From assembly GCA_050015935.1 (NCBI GenBank), contig JBEKAL010000003.1:1-50525 (forward strand): a stretch of 50,525 bases of DNA. Direction: 5' to 3'. The DNA comes from Roseiarcus sp050015935. Lineage in GTDB: Bacteria > Pseudomonadota > Alphaproteobacteria > Rhizobiales > Beijerinckiaceae. The notes under the pieces were generated by a model. It saw nothing but the letters and a program-made list of their open reading frames with translations. It was not told the DNA's origin and did no database searches. This document shows positions 41,390-50,211 of this stretch, piece after piece. Every line of letters starts with the position of its first letter. Position 1 is the first letter of the stretch. The translations under genes and the position numbers were made by a program.

Positions 41390-41602
41390 ATGTTCAAACG
41401 CGTTCTGACAGGCGGGGCCCTGGCGGCTCTCGCAGGCGCCGCGATGCTGGCGATTTCGGCGAGTTCGGCTTCGGCCTTCACGCTGTCCTCGCCGTCGCTG
41501 GAACAGCCGATGGCGGCGTCGAACATCGACCACGTCTGGTGGCGGTGGCATCATCGCCATTGCTGGCGCGGCCGCTGGGGCCACCTGCACTGCGGCTGGT
41601 GA
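41390..41602 (+). CDS. Small secreted His/Trp-rich protein
   Basis: A 70-residue protein with a strong ribosome-binding site (AAAGGAGGAAATC) and a clear signal peptide (FKRVLTGGALAALAGAAMLA, Ala-x-Ala cleavage near 26-29). The mature part is short and ends in a His/Trp/Cys-rich stretch, NIDHVWWRWHHRHCWRGRWG then HLHCGW. Such tails are common in small exported proteins of Hyphomicrobiales; metal or heme binding is conceivable but unproven. Composition is host-like. Confidence 0.72.
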   Translation: MFKRVLTGGALAALAGAAMLAISASSASAFTLSSPSLEQPMAASNIDHVWWRWHHRHCWRGRWGHLHCGW

Positions 41603-41657
41603 CGAAGGGCTTTCTCGGCCCGGCTCTTTTGCAGTGAGCGGGGCCCGCTAAGCAACG

Positions 41658-41687
41658 CCGCGGAAGCGCGTAGCGCTTTCGCGGTTT
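41658..41687. terminator. Strong hairpin between the secreted protein gene and yebC
   Basis: CCGCGGAAGCGC and GCGCTTTCGCGG pair as a 12-bp stem with one G-U wobble around a GTA loop, followed by TTT and then CATTTCT on the plus strand. It lies between convergent genes and is the best intrinsic-terminator candidate in the window. A second 6-bp hairpin (GCCGCT/AGCGGC) follows at 41700-41717, next to the yebC stop. Confidence 0.65.
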
Positions 41688-41718
41688 GCATTTCTCCGCG
41701 CCGCTGAGCGAAGCGGCG

Positions 41719-42465
41719 TCAGCCCTGAATCTTCGCCATCAGCGCGTCGGAAATCTCGAAATTGGCGGTGACGTTCTGGACGTCTTCGTTCTCTTCGAGA
41801 GCGCCGATCAGTCTGAGAACCTTTTCGCCCGCTTCGTCGTCGACCGCGATCGTGTTCTGCGGCCGCCAGACCAGCGAAGCCCTTCGCGGCTCGCCGAACG
41901 CGGCTTCGAGCGCCTTTTGCGCGTCGCGCAACGTCTCGACGGCGGTGATCACTTCGTGCTCTTCCGGGCCGGAGACGACGTCGTCCGCGCCCGCCTCGAT
42001 CGCCGCTTCGAGCATCGCGTCGTCGGTGGCGACCTTGCGGTCGAACGCGATCAGCCCGACGCGGTCGAACATGAACGAGACCGCGCCGGTTTCGGCGAGC
42101 GCGCCGCCCCCCTTGCCGAAACAGGAGCGCACTTCGCCGGCGGTGCGGTTGCGATTGTCGGTCAAGGCCTCGACGATGACCGCGACCCCGCCCGGCGCAA
42201 AGCCTTCGTAGCGCACCTCCTCGTAAATCTCGCCCTCGGCGCCCGAAGCCTTCTTGATCGCGCGCTCGATATTGTCCTTGGGCATGTTTTCCGCGCGGGC
42301 GGCGATCACCGCCGCGCGCAGGCGCGCGTTCATCGACGGATCGGGCAGGCCCAATTTCGCCGCGACGGTGATTTCGCGCGCCAATTTCGAGAAGAGCTTG
42401 GAGCGGATCGCGTCCTGCTTGCCCTTCTTGTGCATGATGTTCTTGAACTGACTATGACCGGACAT
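41719..42465 (-). CDS. yebC: YebC/PmpR-family DNA-binding regulator or translation factor
   Basis: A 248-residue protein with the family N-terminus (MSGHSQFKNIMHKKGKQDAI, then RSKLFSKLAREITVAAKLG) and PSMNARLRAAVIAARAENMP, NIERAIKKA. I start at MSGHSQFKN; MGRG four codons upstream is non-homologous. Members act as transcription regulators (PmpR) or, as shown for some YebC proteins, relieve ribosome stalling at proline stretches. A perfect 20-base GC palindrome lies 18 bases upstream of the start. Confidence 0.93.
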   Translation of the reverse strand: MSGHSQFKNIMHKKGKQDAIRSKLFSKLAREITVAAKLGLPDPSMNARLRAAVIAARAENMPKDNIERAIKKASGAEGEIYEEVRYEGFAPGGVAVIVEALTDNRNRTAGEVRSCFGKGGGALAETGAVSFMFDRVGLIAFDRKVATDDAMLEAAIEAGADDVVSGPEEHEVITAVETLRDAQKALEAAFGEPRRASLVWRPQNTIAVDDEAGEKVLRLIGALEENEDVQNVTANFEISDALMAKIQG

Positions 42466-42482
42466 GCCTCGCCCCAAGGCAA

Positions 42483-42502
42483 GCGCGCGGGGCCCCGCGC
42501 GC
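42483..42502. repeat. Perfect 20-base palindrome upstream of yebC
   Basis: GCGCGCGGGG followed by CCCCGCGCGC is a fully symmetric GC-only palindrome, 18 bases from the yebC start on the minus strand. It could be an operator, a leader hairpin, or the end of the alkB relic region. Confidence 0.6.
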
Positions 42503-42572
42503 GGCGTGAAATCCGAGGATTCCTATACGCCGCGTCTTGCGCTTAGGGAAGGCGGCGGCGCTCCGCGGCGAA

Positions 42573-42756
42573 GGGGACCAAAGCCGAAGAAAGCCGCGCT
42601 CGAAATCGTTCCTGGCCTCGGGCGACGCGATGATCCTCGGCGGCCCGGCCCGCCTCGCCTTCCACGGCGTCGACCGCGTCTTCGCGGGGATGCTCGACGC
42701 CGCTCGCCGAGGCCGGGCGGATCAATCTGACGCTGCGCCGGGTGACGCGGCGCTAG
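42573..42756 (+). pseudogene. alkB: alkB relic (2-oxoglutarate-dependent DNA dealkylase), frameshifted
   Basis: The frame at 42606-42688 encodes FLASGDAMILGGPARLAFHG and VDRVFAG, the AlkB region with the iron-binding His in FHGVDR. A +1 shift in the GCGGGGA run (about 42685-42690) moves the remainder to another frame, CSTPLAEAGRINLTLRRVTR then R and TAG at 42754. The R-x-N-L-T-x-R motif is the 2-oxoglutarate-binding end of AlkB. A second shift near 42608 would join GPKPKKAALEIV to LASGDA. The first two thirds of the gene, including HxD, are gone. The organism has lost this copy of alkylation repair. Confidence 0.8.
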
Positions 42757-42789
42757 GGGCGCCGACGGCCTCTCGGCGGCCGAGCGGAC

Positions 42790-43359
42790 CTATTCCGCCT
42801 TCGGCGCGCCCTTGGAGACGCCGACCAGGGCGGGCCGCAGCACGCGCTCGCCGATCTTCCAGCCGCTCTGCATGACCTGCGCGACGGCGCCGGCCGGCAG
42901 CGTTTCGTGGGGAACCTCGTACATCGCCTGATGGAAATTCGGATCGAATTTCTCGCCGAGCGGCTCCAGCTTGGCGACGCCGTAGCGCGCGAGCGCGCTC
43001 TGAAGGTCGCGCGCCGTCAATTCGACGCCTTCGATGAAGCTCTTCATCGAGCTGTCGGCGTTCGCGCGCTCCTCCGCCGGCAGGCTTTCGAGCGCGCGCG
43101 AGAGATTGTCGGCGACGGCCAGCATGTCGCGCGCGAGAGCGGCGACGCCATAGGCGCGCGCGTCGGCGACTTCGCGTTCGGTGCGCCGACGCAGATTCTC
43201 CATCTCCGCGAGGGCGCGCAAAAGGCGGTCTTTCAATTCGGCGTTTTCCGCGTTGAGCTTTTCGATCACGGCGAAGCCGTCGGCTTCGGCGGGCGGCGTC
43301 GCGCCCGCCGGCGCCCCGGCCGCGGTTTCGGAGGACTGCGCCTCGGTCATATCGATCAT
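42790..43359 (-). CDS. grpE: Nucleotide exchange factor GrpE
   Basis: A 189-residue protein with the long N-terminal helix (IEKLNAENAELKDRLLRALA, then EMENLRRRTERE) and the beta domain (FDPNFHQAMYEVPHETLPAG, GWKIGERVLRPALVGVSK). It releases ADP from DnaK during protein refolding. It is the last gene of a minus-strand run from rsmI, but dnaK and hrcA are not in the window. A start three codons downstream (43350) is possible. Confidence 0.95.
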   Translation of the reverse strand: MIDMTEAQSSETAAGAPAGATPPAEADGFAVIEKLNAENAELKDRLLRALAEMENLRRRTEREVADARAYGVAALARDMLAVADNLSRALESLPAEERANADSSMKSFIEGVELTARDLQSALARYGVAKLEPLGEKFDPNFHQAMYEVPHETLPAGAVAQVMQSGWKIGERVLRPALVGVSKGAPKAE

Positions 43360-43450
43360 TTCGGCAAATTCCCGGATTTCTTCGCGCCCGATATCAGGTC
43401 TGGCGGCGCAAAAATCAAGCGCGCGCGCCCACGGCGCCGCGCCGCGCGTT

Positions 43451-46219
43451 TCAGAAGATCGCCAACAGATGCCTCTTCATCGCGGCTTGACGCGACGGCG
43501 ACGTGATTTTCGCCCCGGTCAGGTCGGTGACGTAAAAAGAATCGACGGCCTTCTCGCCGAAGGTCACGATATGCGCGGAGCCGATGTTCAAATTGAGCTT
43601 CGAAAGCGCCGAAGTCAGATCGTAAAGCAGTCCCGGACGGTCGAGCCCGGAAACCTCGAGCACCGTGTAACGGTTGGAAAGACTGTTGTCGATCATCACC
43701 TCGGGCGGAATCGCGAAGGCGCGCGCACGGGCGTCGCGCACGCGCTTCGAGACGATCTCGCTGACGCGGATTTCGCCGCGCAGCGCCTGCTCGATCGTGC
43801 GGGCGATGCGCCCGGCGCGCCTGAGTTCGTCTTCGTCGCGATCGAAGGCGCGCGAAACGAAAATCGTGTCGAGGGCGAGACCGTCGGTGGTGGTGAAAAT
43901 GTGCGCGTCGACGATGTTGCCGCCGGCGCTCGCGCAGGCGCCGGCGATGATCGAGAGCAGGTGCGGGTGGTCGGGCGCGACGATCGTCAGCTCCGTCACG
44001 CCGCGGTCGGCGTCGGTCGCGACTTCCGTCGCCAGCGAGCGCACGTCGGCCGCCATCGCATAGAGCAGTTTGGCGTGCGCGACCTGGCGCGCCAGATCCA
44101 CTTTCAGCCAATAAGCGGCGTAATGGCGCTGGGCATAGGCGTCGAAATCGGGGTCGGACCAGCCGGGAAGCGCGCGCCGCAGCGCCTCTTGGGCCGCCGC
44201 GACGCGCGCCTTGCGGTCGATCGCCGAGTGCCCGCCGCCGAGCACGACTTCGGTCTCCCAGAACAGCTCGCGCAGCAATTGGCTCTTCCAGCCGTTCCAT
44301 ACGCCCGGTCCGACCGCGCGGATGTCGCACACCGTCAGCACGAGCAGCATCCTCAGCCGCTCCAAGGTCTGCACGATCGCGGCGAGGGATTCGGCGGTGC
44401 GGGCGTCGGCCAGATCGCGCCCCTGCGCCATGTTGGACATCGTCAGATGCCATCGGACGAGCCAGGCGACCCGGTCGCAATCGGCCGGCGACAGGCCCAG
44501 GCGCGGGCAAAGGCGGCGCGCGACTTCCGCGCCGGCGATCGAATGATCCTCGGGACGCCCCTTGGCGATGTCGTGCAGGAAGGCGGCGACGTAGAGCGCC
44601 GTGCGATTGGCGATGTTGGGCAGCATTTCGCTGGCCAGCGGATGCTCCTCCTCGAGGCTTCCCGCTTCGATTTGGCTGAGGACGCCGACGGTGCGCAGCA
44701 GGTGCTCGTCGACGGTGTAATGATGGTACATCGAGAATTGCATCAGACCGACGATGCGGCCGAAGTCGGGAATGAAGCGGCCGAGCACGCCGGCTTCGTT
44801 CATCCGCCGCAGCGCGGTTTCGGGCGAGCGGCGCGAGGTCAGGATTTCCAGGAACAGCCGGTTGGCTTCCGCATTGGCGCGCAACTTGGCGTCGATGCGC
44901 TTGAGCGACTGCGTGACGAGCCGCGCCGCGTCGGGATGGATCGCCAGACTCGACCGGTCGGCGGCCCAATAGAGACGGATGAGATTGACGGGATCGCGCT
45001 CGAACGCGTCGGCGCCGATCACGTTGACGCGGTCGTGCTCGATCTTGAAATCGACGGCGTCGGCGAGGGCGCGCGGTCGGCGGCGCAGCCGGCCGAGGAA
45101 GCGATCGAGCGCTTGGGTCGGCTTGGCGTGCCGCTCCTCGAGCGCGGCGCAGACGATCGCCGTGAGATCGCCGACGTCCTTGGCGACCAGGAAATAGTGC
45201 TTCATGAAGCGTTCGACGTCGGTTTGGCCGGCGTGCGCGGCGTAGCCGAGCCGTTCGGCGATCGGGCGTTGCAGCTCGAAGCTCAGGCGCTCCTCGGCGC
45301 GCCCGGTGAGAAAATGCAGGTGGCAGCGCACCGCCCACAGGAACTCCTCGCAGCGCGAAAACAGCGCCAACTCACGATGCGAGAACAGGCCGGCGGCGAC
45401 CAGCTCATGCACGTCGCGCACGCGATAGACGTACTTGGCGATCCAGAACAGCGTGTTGAGATCGCGCAAGCCCCCCTTGCCTTCCTTGACGTTGGGCTCG
45501 ACGAGATAGCGCGATTCGCCCGCGCGTTTGATCCGCGCGTCGCGCTCGGCCAGCTTGGCGGCGACGAATTCGCTTGGCGTCCTGGCGACGATTTCTCTTT
45601 CGAAGCGTTCGCGCAAGCGATCGAACTGCGCCTCCTCGCCCATGATGAAGCGGGCTTCGAGCAGGGTGGTGCGGATCGTCATGTCGGCGCGCGCCAGTTT
45701 CAGGCATTCCTCGATCGAGCGCGTGGCGTGGCCGACCTTCTGCTTGAGGTCCCACAGAACGTAAAGCAGCGTCTCGATGACTTTTTCGCCGCCCGAGGGC
45801 GCTCGGCTCGGCAACAGGAACAGCAGATCGACATCGGAACCGGGCGCGAGCAGGCCTCTGCCATAGCCGCCGACCGCCACGATGGTGATGCGCCCGGTTT
45901 TCGCCCAGGCGGGGTGGAGGAAGCGCACGGCCATGTCGTGAGCGGCGCGGATGATCTCGTCTTCGAGGTCGCTGAGCCGCGCGGCGCAGGCGCGCCCGGC
46001 GCCGCCGTCCTCCAGCGCGCGTTGCGCCTCGGCGCGGCCCGCCTCCAAGGCGTCGCGAAAGAGTTCGACCGCCGCGCGCCGGAACGCCGTATCGTCCAAC
46101 GGCGCTTCGCGGCGAAGCGCTTCCAGCCGGTCGTCGACCCGCACGCGGTCGAAGCCGCCTTTCGCCGCGGCGGCGCGGGGCCGGCGCGCGCGGCGAACGG
46201 CGGCGGTGGATGTCTCCAT
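43451..46219 (-). CDS. glnD: Bifunctional PII uridylyltransferase/uridylyl-removing enzyme
   Basis: A 922-residue nitrogen sensor. The nucleotidyltransferase motif GGYGRGLLAPGSDVDLL is at 117-133, the HD phosphohydrolase motif FLHDIAKGRPEDHS is near 545, and two ACT domains occupy about 735-810 and 850-922 (APDHPHLLSIIAGACASAGG, SGLDRPGLLYDLTSAL). It uridylylates PII proteins when glutamine is low and deuridylylates them when glutamine binds the ACT domains. It starts 9 bases after the gshB stop. Confidence 0.97.
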   Translation of the reverse strand: METSTAAVRRARRPRAAAAKGGFDRVRVDDRLEALRREAPLDDTAFRRAAVELFRDALEAGRAEAQRALEDGGAGRACAARLSDLEDEIIRAAHDMAVRFLHPAWAKTGRITIVAVGGYGRGLLAPGSDVDLLFLLPSRAPSGGEKVIETLLYVLWDLKQKVGHATRSIEECLKLARADMTIRTTLLEARFIMGEEAQFDRLRERFEREIVARTPSEFVAAKLAERDARIKRAGESRYLVEPNVKEGKGGLRDLNTLFWIAKYVYRVRDVHELVAAGLFSHRELALFSRCEEFLWAVRCHLHFLTGRAEERLSFELQRPIAERLGYAAHAGQTDVERFMKHYFLVAKDVGDLTAIVCAALEERHAKPTQALDRFLGRLRRRPRALADAVDFKIEHDRVNVIGADAFERDPVNLIRLYWAADRSSLAIHPDAARLVTQSLKRIDAKLRANAEANRLFLEILTSRRSPETALRRMNEAGVLGRFIPDFGRIVGLMQFSMYHHYTVDEHLLRTVGVLSQIEAGSLEEEHPLASEMLPNIANRTALYVAAFLHDIAKGRPEDHSIAGAEVARRLCPRLGLSPADCDRVAWLVRWHLTMSNMAQGRDLADARTAESLAAIVQTLERLRMLLVLTVCDIRAVGPGVWNGWKSQLLRELFWETEVVLGGGHSAIDRKARVAAAQEALRRALPGWSDPDFDAYAQRHYAAYWLKVDLARQVAHAKLLYAMAADVRSLATEVATDADRGVTELTIVAPDHPHLLSIIAGACASAGGNIVDAHIFTTTDGLALDTIFVSRAFDRDEDELRRAGRIARTIEQALRGEIRVSEIVSKRVRDARARAFAIPPEVMIDNSLSNRYTVLEVSGLDRPGLLYDLTSALSKLNLNIGSAHIVTFGEKAVDSFYVTDLTGAKITSPSRQAAMKRHLLAIF

Positions 46220-46228
46220 GGCGGGGCC

Positions 46229-47209
46229 CTAGCCTGAAGCGGCGGGATGGGAGGCGTGCGACGCAAAGGCGCGTCGCTTGGCTTCGATCACGTCCCAGAT
46301 CGCCGCGGCGAGGTCGGGGCCGCCGAACCGCCGAACCGCCCTCAGGCCGGTCGGCGAAGTCACGTTGATCTCCGTCAGACGCCCGTCGATCACGTCGATG
46401 CCGACGAAGACGAGGCCGCGGCGCTTCAACTCCGGGCCGATCGCGGCGCAAATCTCGCGCTCGCGCGGCGTGAGTTCGGTCTTTTGCGCCAAGCCGCCGC
46501 GAACCATGTTGGCGCGGAGGTCGTCGCCGACCGGCACGCGGTTGACCGCGCCGAGCGGCTCGCCGTCGATGAGGATGATGCGCTTGTCGCCATAGGCGAC
46601 CGCCGGCAGGAATTTCTGGATGACCCAGGGTTCGCGGAAGGTGACGGAAAAAAGGTCGAACAGCGAGCCGAAATTCGGATCCTTGGCCGCGATCTTGAAC
46701 ACCGCCGCGCCGCCGCCGCCAAAGAGCGGCTTGATCACGACTTCGCCGTGCCGGGCGCGAAACGCCTCGATCGCCGCGCGATCGCGCGAAATCAGCGTCG
46801 GCGGCATCAGCTCGGGAAAGTCCATCACGAACAGCTTTTCCGGAGCGTCGCGCACCGCCCTGGGGTTGTTGACGACCAGCGTGCCGGGATGGATGCGCTC
46901 GAGCAGGTGCGTCGTCGCGATATAGGCGAGGTCGAACGGCGGGTCCTGGCGCAGCAATACGACGTCGAGCTCGGAAAGATCGACGCGGCGCGCCTCGCCG
47001 AGGCTGGCGTGTTCGCCCTGCGCATCCCTGACGCTCAGCGGCTGGGCCTGCGCGACGAGATTCGCGCCCTCGAGGCTGAGGCGGTCGGGCGTATAGTAGA
47101 GAAGCGCGTGCCCGCGCGCCTGCGCCTCGAGCAGCAGGGCGAAAGTCGAGTCGCCGGCGATGCGAATGCGCTCGATCGGGTCCATCTGCACGGCGACGGT
47201 CAAGGGCAT
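46229..47209 (-). CDS. gshB: Glutathione synthetase
   Basis: A 326-residue ATP-grasp enzyme: an N-terminal LTVAVQMDPIERIRIAGDST, the RQDPPFDLAYIATTHLLE loop, PLFGGGGAAVFKI and the C-terminal VFVGIDVIDGRLTEINVTSP. It joins glycine to gamma-glutamylcysteine. It lies 17 bases after yraN and 9 bases before glnD, within a compact minus-strand operon. Confidence 0.96.
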   Translation of the reverse strand: MPLTVAVQMDPIERIRIAGDSTFALLLEAQARGHALLYYTPDRLSLEGANLVAQAQPLSVRDAQGEHASLGEARRVDLSELDVVLLRQDPPFDLAYIATTHLLERIHPGTLVVNNPRAVRDAPEKLFVMDFPELMPPTLISRDRAAIEAFRARHGEVVIKPLFGGGGAAVFKIAAKDPNFGSLFDLFSVTFREPWVIQKFLPAVAYGDKRIILIDGEPLGAVNRVPVGDDLRANMVRGGLAQKTELTPREREICAAIGPELKRRGLVFVGIDVIDGRLTEINVTSPTGLRAVRRFGGPDLAAAIWDVIEAKRRAFASHASHPAASG

Positions 47210-47226
47210 GGCGGAACGGCTTCCTG

Positions 47227-47607
47227 TCAGTCGAGGTCCAGCCTATACGCCGCGCGGACGTGGCGGGGAAGTCGCCCCGGCGCGATGAACACCGCGTCGC
47301 CGCGCAGCGTCGCGCCCGCCGCCCAGGGGTTGCGCGCGAGCCAGACCCGCGCGGCGCGCGAAATGCGCCGGCGCTTGGCCTCGAGAATCGCGCTCGCCGC
47401 GTCGTCGAGATTGTCGCGCGCCTTGACCTCGACGAAGGCGATCGTCTGGCCGCGCTGGGCGACGAGATCGATCTCGCCGCCCGAGACGGCGAACCGGCGG
47501 GCCACGACGCGATAACCCTTCAACCTCATGAGGAGCGCGGCGATCGCCTCGGCGCGCAAGCCGAAGAGATAGGCGCGCCGGCGCGCCGCCGCCGGCCGCG
47601 TGCCCAT
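47227..47607 (-). CDS. yraN: YraN family endonuclease-like protein
   Basis: A 126-residue protein of the UPF0102 family with the nuclease-fold motif GGEIDLVAQRGQTIAFVEVKAR (split here as GEIDLVA and FVEVKAR; Asp and ExK are the PD-(D/E)XK-type residues). Its role is unknown, with links to DNA processing proposed from context in other bacteria. The ATG overlaps the rsmI stop by one base (TGATG), so the two are translationally coupled. Confidence 0.88.
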   Translation of the reverse strand: MGTRPAAARRRAYLFGLRAEAIAALLMRLKGYRVVARRFAVSGGEIDLVAQRGQTIAFVEVKARDNLDDAASAILEAKRRRISRAARVWLARNPWAAGATLRGDAVFIAPGRLPRHVRAAYRLDLD

Positions 47608-48530
47608 CAGCGCCGTGCGCCGGCAAGACGCAGCGCGCGCGCATAGACCTGCCGACGCGGCAGACCGGTCTGCGCGGCGACCGCCGCCGCGGCGTCCTTG
47701 ACGGACAGGGCGCCGAGCGCTTCGACGATCTCGCAATCGAGCGCGTCCGCGTTGAGTCGCGGCGCCGCCTGCGGCGGGCCGACGACAATGACGATCTCGC
47801 CCTTGGGCGGCCCTGCGGCCGCGTAATGCGCGGCCAGCTCGGCCAGGCTTCCTCTGCGCGTTTCCTCGTAAAGCTTGGTGAGTTCGCGCGCGACCGCCGC
47901 GGGGCGCGGCCCGAGTTCGGCGGCGAGGTCGGCGAGCGCGGCGGCGAGCCGGCTCGGCGCCTCGTAGAACAGCAGCGTCGCCGGGATCCCCGCCAGGGCG
48001 TTGATGCGCTCGCGTCGCGCCGCGCCCTTGGGCGGCAGGAATCCTTCGAAGAAGAACCGGTCGGTCGGCAGCCCCGCGCTCGTCAGCGCCGCCAGCGCCG
48101 CCGAAGGGCCGGGGACGCTCAGCAGCGGGATTCCCGCCGCTGCGGCCTCGGCGGCCAGTTTGTAGCCGGGGTCGGAGATCAGCGGCGTGCCGGCGTCCGA
48201 GATCAGCGCCAGCGCTTCGCCCGCGGCGAGGCGCGCGACGAGGCGCGGACGGGCTCGCGCCGCATTATGTTCGTGATAAGCGACCAGCGGCGTGGAAATC
48301 TGGTAGCGGTCCATGAGATGGCGGGAGACCCGCGTGTCTTCGGCCAGGACCGCGTCGGCCGCCGCGAGCGTCGCCAGCGCCCGCAGCGTGACGTCGGCGA
48401 GATTGCCGATCGGCGTCGCCACGATATAGAGGCCCGGCGCGAGGGCTGAGGCCTCGACCCGCGCGCCCAGCGCCGAGAAGCTCCGCGGCCTCGGCGGCGT
48501 CTTCGTTTCATCCAAGCGGCGCCTCGCCAT
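47607..48530 (-). CDS. rsmI: 16S rRNA (cytidine(1402)-2'-O)-methyltransferase
   Basis: A 307-residue tetrapyrrole-methylase-fold enzyme. The N-terminal TPIGNLADVTLRALATLAAA, EDTRVSRHLMDRY, SDAGTPLISDPGYKL and VPGPSAALAALTSAGLPTDR are diagnostic. It 2'-O-methylates C1402 of 16S rRNA at the decoding site. I start at MARRRLDETKTPPRP; an ATG 30 codons upstream adds a non-homologous basic leader. It is first in the rsmI-yraN-gshB-glnD unit and diverges from the lipoprotein gene. Confidence 0.94.
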   Translation of the reverse strand: MARRRLDETKTPPRPRSFSALGARVEASALAPGLYIVATPIGNLADVTLRALATLAAADAVLAEDTRVSRHLMDRYQISTPLVAYHEHNAARARPRLVARLAAGEALALISDAGTPLISDPGYKLAAEAAAAGIPLLSVPGPSAALAALTSAGLPTDRFFFEGFLPPKGAARRERINALAGIPATLLFYEAPSRLAAALADLAAELGPRPAAVARELTKLYEETRRGSLAELAAHYAAAGPPKGEIVIVVGPPQAAPRLNADALDCEIVEALGALSVKDAAAAVAAQTGLPRRQVYARALRLAGARR

Positions 48531-48740
48531 TTTCGCCCCGATCCTCGGACGCGATCGTCGGCCCGCGCGTCGCCGGCCCGACCCGGCAATTCCCTTATCA
48601 CCGGGGAATGAAAAAGCCACAATTGCCGCAAAAGGTGAGGACCAGGCGGGTTGGATGAGGCGCTGTCGGAGCGGAGGGCGTAAAGTGAGGTCGGGCCTGA
48701 AGTGATTCGCTCTTACGTTTGCGCCCGGTGGGAGGTCGTG

Positions 48741-49961
48741 ATGCCGACAAGCGCCGCGTTGACGCCGGGGATGCGCGGGGTCGTCCTACGAGCGTGGCGC
48801 GCGTTCGCCGGGAGCCTCGTCCTGGCGCTCGCGGGTTGCGGTTCGAGCGGTCTCGGCCCGTCCGGGCCCGATGTCGGCGCGGCGCCGGTCCCACAGGTCC
48901 AGGCGCAATCGCTCTCGGGACCTCCGGTCGGCGACGTTCTGGGCGCGGGTCCGGTCCGGGTCGGCCTGATTCTGCCGTTGACGCAGAACGGCGGCCCGAG
49001 CGTCGTGGGTGCCTCGCTGCGCAACGCGGCGCAGCTGGCGATCGAAGAATCGGGCGCCGGCGACATCACGCTGATGATCGAGGACGACCATGGGACGGTG
49101 GACGGCGCCGCGCAAGCGGCTCAGGCCGAACTCGGCGCGGGCGCGGAAATCATCCTGGGGCCGTTGCTCGCGCCCGAAGTGCGCGAAGTCGGGCGCCTCG
49201 CCAAGGCCGCGGGACGTCCCGTCATCGCGTTTTCAACCGACGAGAGCGTCGCCTCGCCCGGCGTCTATCTGTTGTCGTTCCTGATCGAATCCTACGCCGA
49301 CGGCATCGTGGAATACGCAGCCTCGCGCGGCAAGAAATCCTATGCGGTGCTGGCGCCGGAGAGCGACTACGCCAATGTCGCGGTCGGCGAATTCCAGCAG
49401 GCGGCGACGCGCGTCGGCGCGCGCGTCGTGGCCGTCGCGCGTTATACGCCGGGCCAGCCCGATAGCGCCGTTCAGGAAATCGCCGGCGTGGCGACGCAGA
49501 TCGACGCGCTGTTCATCCCCGAGCCGGCGGACACCGTGGGCGCGGTCGCCGCGGCGCTGGCGGCGAGCGGCGTCAAGACGCAAATTCTCGGCACGGGCGT
49601 CTGGAACGATCCGCGCGTGTTGAGACTGCCGGCGCTGCAAGGCGCCTGGTTCGCCGCGCCGGAGAACGCCGGGTTCAACAGCTTCGCGCAGCGCTACAGA
49701 GCCAAGTTCAACCTCGATCCGTTGCGGCTGGCCTCGCTCGCCGACGACGCGGTTTCGCTCGCCGCGGCGCTCGCGCGCGCGCAGGGCGCGCAGCGTTTTT
49801 CTCAGAGCGTTCTGACCAACCCCTCGGGGTTCAACGGCGTCGACGGCGTGTTCCGCTTCCGCGTCGACGGTCCGAACGATCGCGGCCTCGCGGTGATGCA
49901 GATCAGCGCCGGCGCAGCGACCGTTCTGAGCCCGGCGCCGCAAAAATTCCCCGGAGCTTGA
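48741..49961 (+). CDS. Penicillin-binding protein activator-like lipoprotein (LpoA/periplasmic-binding fold)
   Basis: A 406-residue lipoprotein starting at ATG 48741 after GGGAGG; an earlier ATG (48702) adds 13 residues. The lipobox LVLALAGC places lipidation at the Cys near 33. The rest is a type I periplasmic-binding-protein fold (VGLILPLTQNGGPSVVGASL, ILGPLLAPEVREVGRLAKAA, PVIAFSTDESVASPG). Divergence from rsmI mirrors LpoA-YraN gene order in many proteobacteria, where LpoA activates PBP1a; in alphaproteobacteria this function is inferred from homology only. Confidence 0.85.
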   Translation: MPTSAALTPGMRGVVLRAWRAFAGSLVLALAGCGSSGLGPSGPDVGAAPVPQVQAQSLSGPPVGDVLGAGPVRVGLILPLTQNGGPSVVGASLRNAAQLAIEESGAGDITLMIEDDHGTVDGAAQAAQAELGAGAEIILGPLLAPEVREVGRLAKAAGRPVIAFSTDESVASPGVYLLSFLIESYADGIVEYAASRGKKSYAVLAPESDYANVAVGEFQQAATRVGARVVAVARYTPGQPDSAVQEIAGVATQIDALFIPEPADTVGAVAAALAASGVKTQILGTGVWNDPRVLRLPALQGAWFAAPENAGFNSFAQRYRAKFNLDPLRLASLADDAVSLAAALARAQGAQRFSQSVLTNPSGFNGVDGVFRFRVDGPNDRGLAVMQISAGAATVLSPAPQKFPGA

Positions 49962-50016
49962 TCGCGCGCGGGCGATAGAGACGGAAAACGCCGCCGCGCC
50001 TCAAGGAGAACGGGCG

Positions 50017-50211
50017 ATGTCGCTCGAGTTCTGGCTGACGACGCTCGTCATCGTCGCCGCGCCCGGGACCGGCGTCGTCACTACCCTGGCCGCCGGCCTT
50101 TCGCGCGGCGCCGGGGCGAGCCTGGTCGCCGCCTTCGGCGGCGCCCTCGGCATCCTGCCGCACATCGGCGCCGCGCTCATCGGGCTGGCGGCTGTGCTGC
50201 ACGCCAGCGCT
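50017..50211 (+). pseudogene. LysE/RhtB-family amino-acid exporter, N-terminal fragment
   Basis: The first 65 residues (MSLEFWLTTLVIVAAPGTGV, then TTLAAGLSRGAGASLVAAFG and helix 2) match the N-terminus of LysE/RhtB exporters, with AAGGAGAACGGGCG before the ATG. Similarity stops at about 50205-50211, where an IS701-type transposase fragment on the other strand begins. The frame remains open to 50388 but encodes no more exporter helices. The remaining four transmembrane segments are missing, so the gene is dead. Confidence 0.8.
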
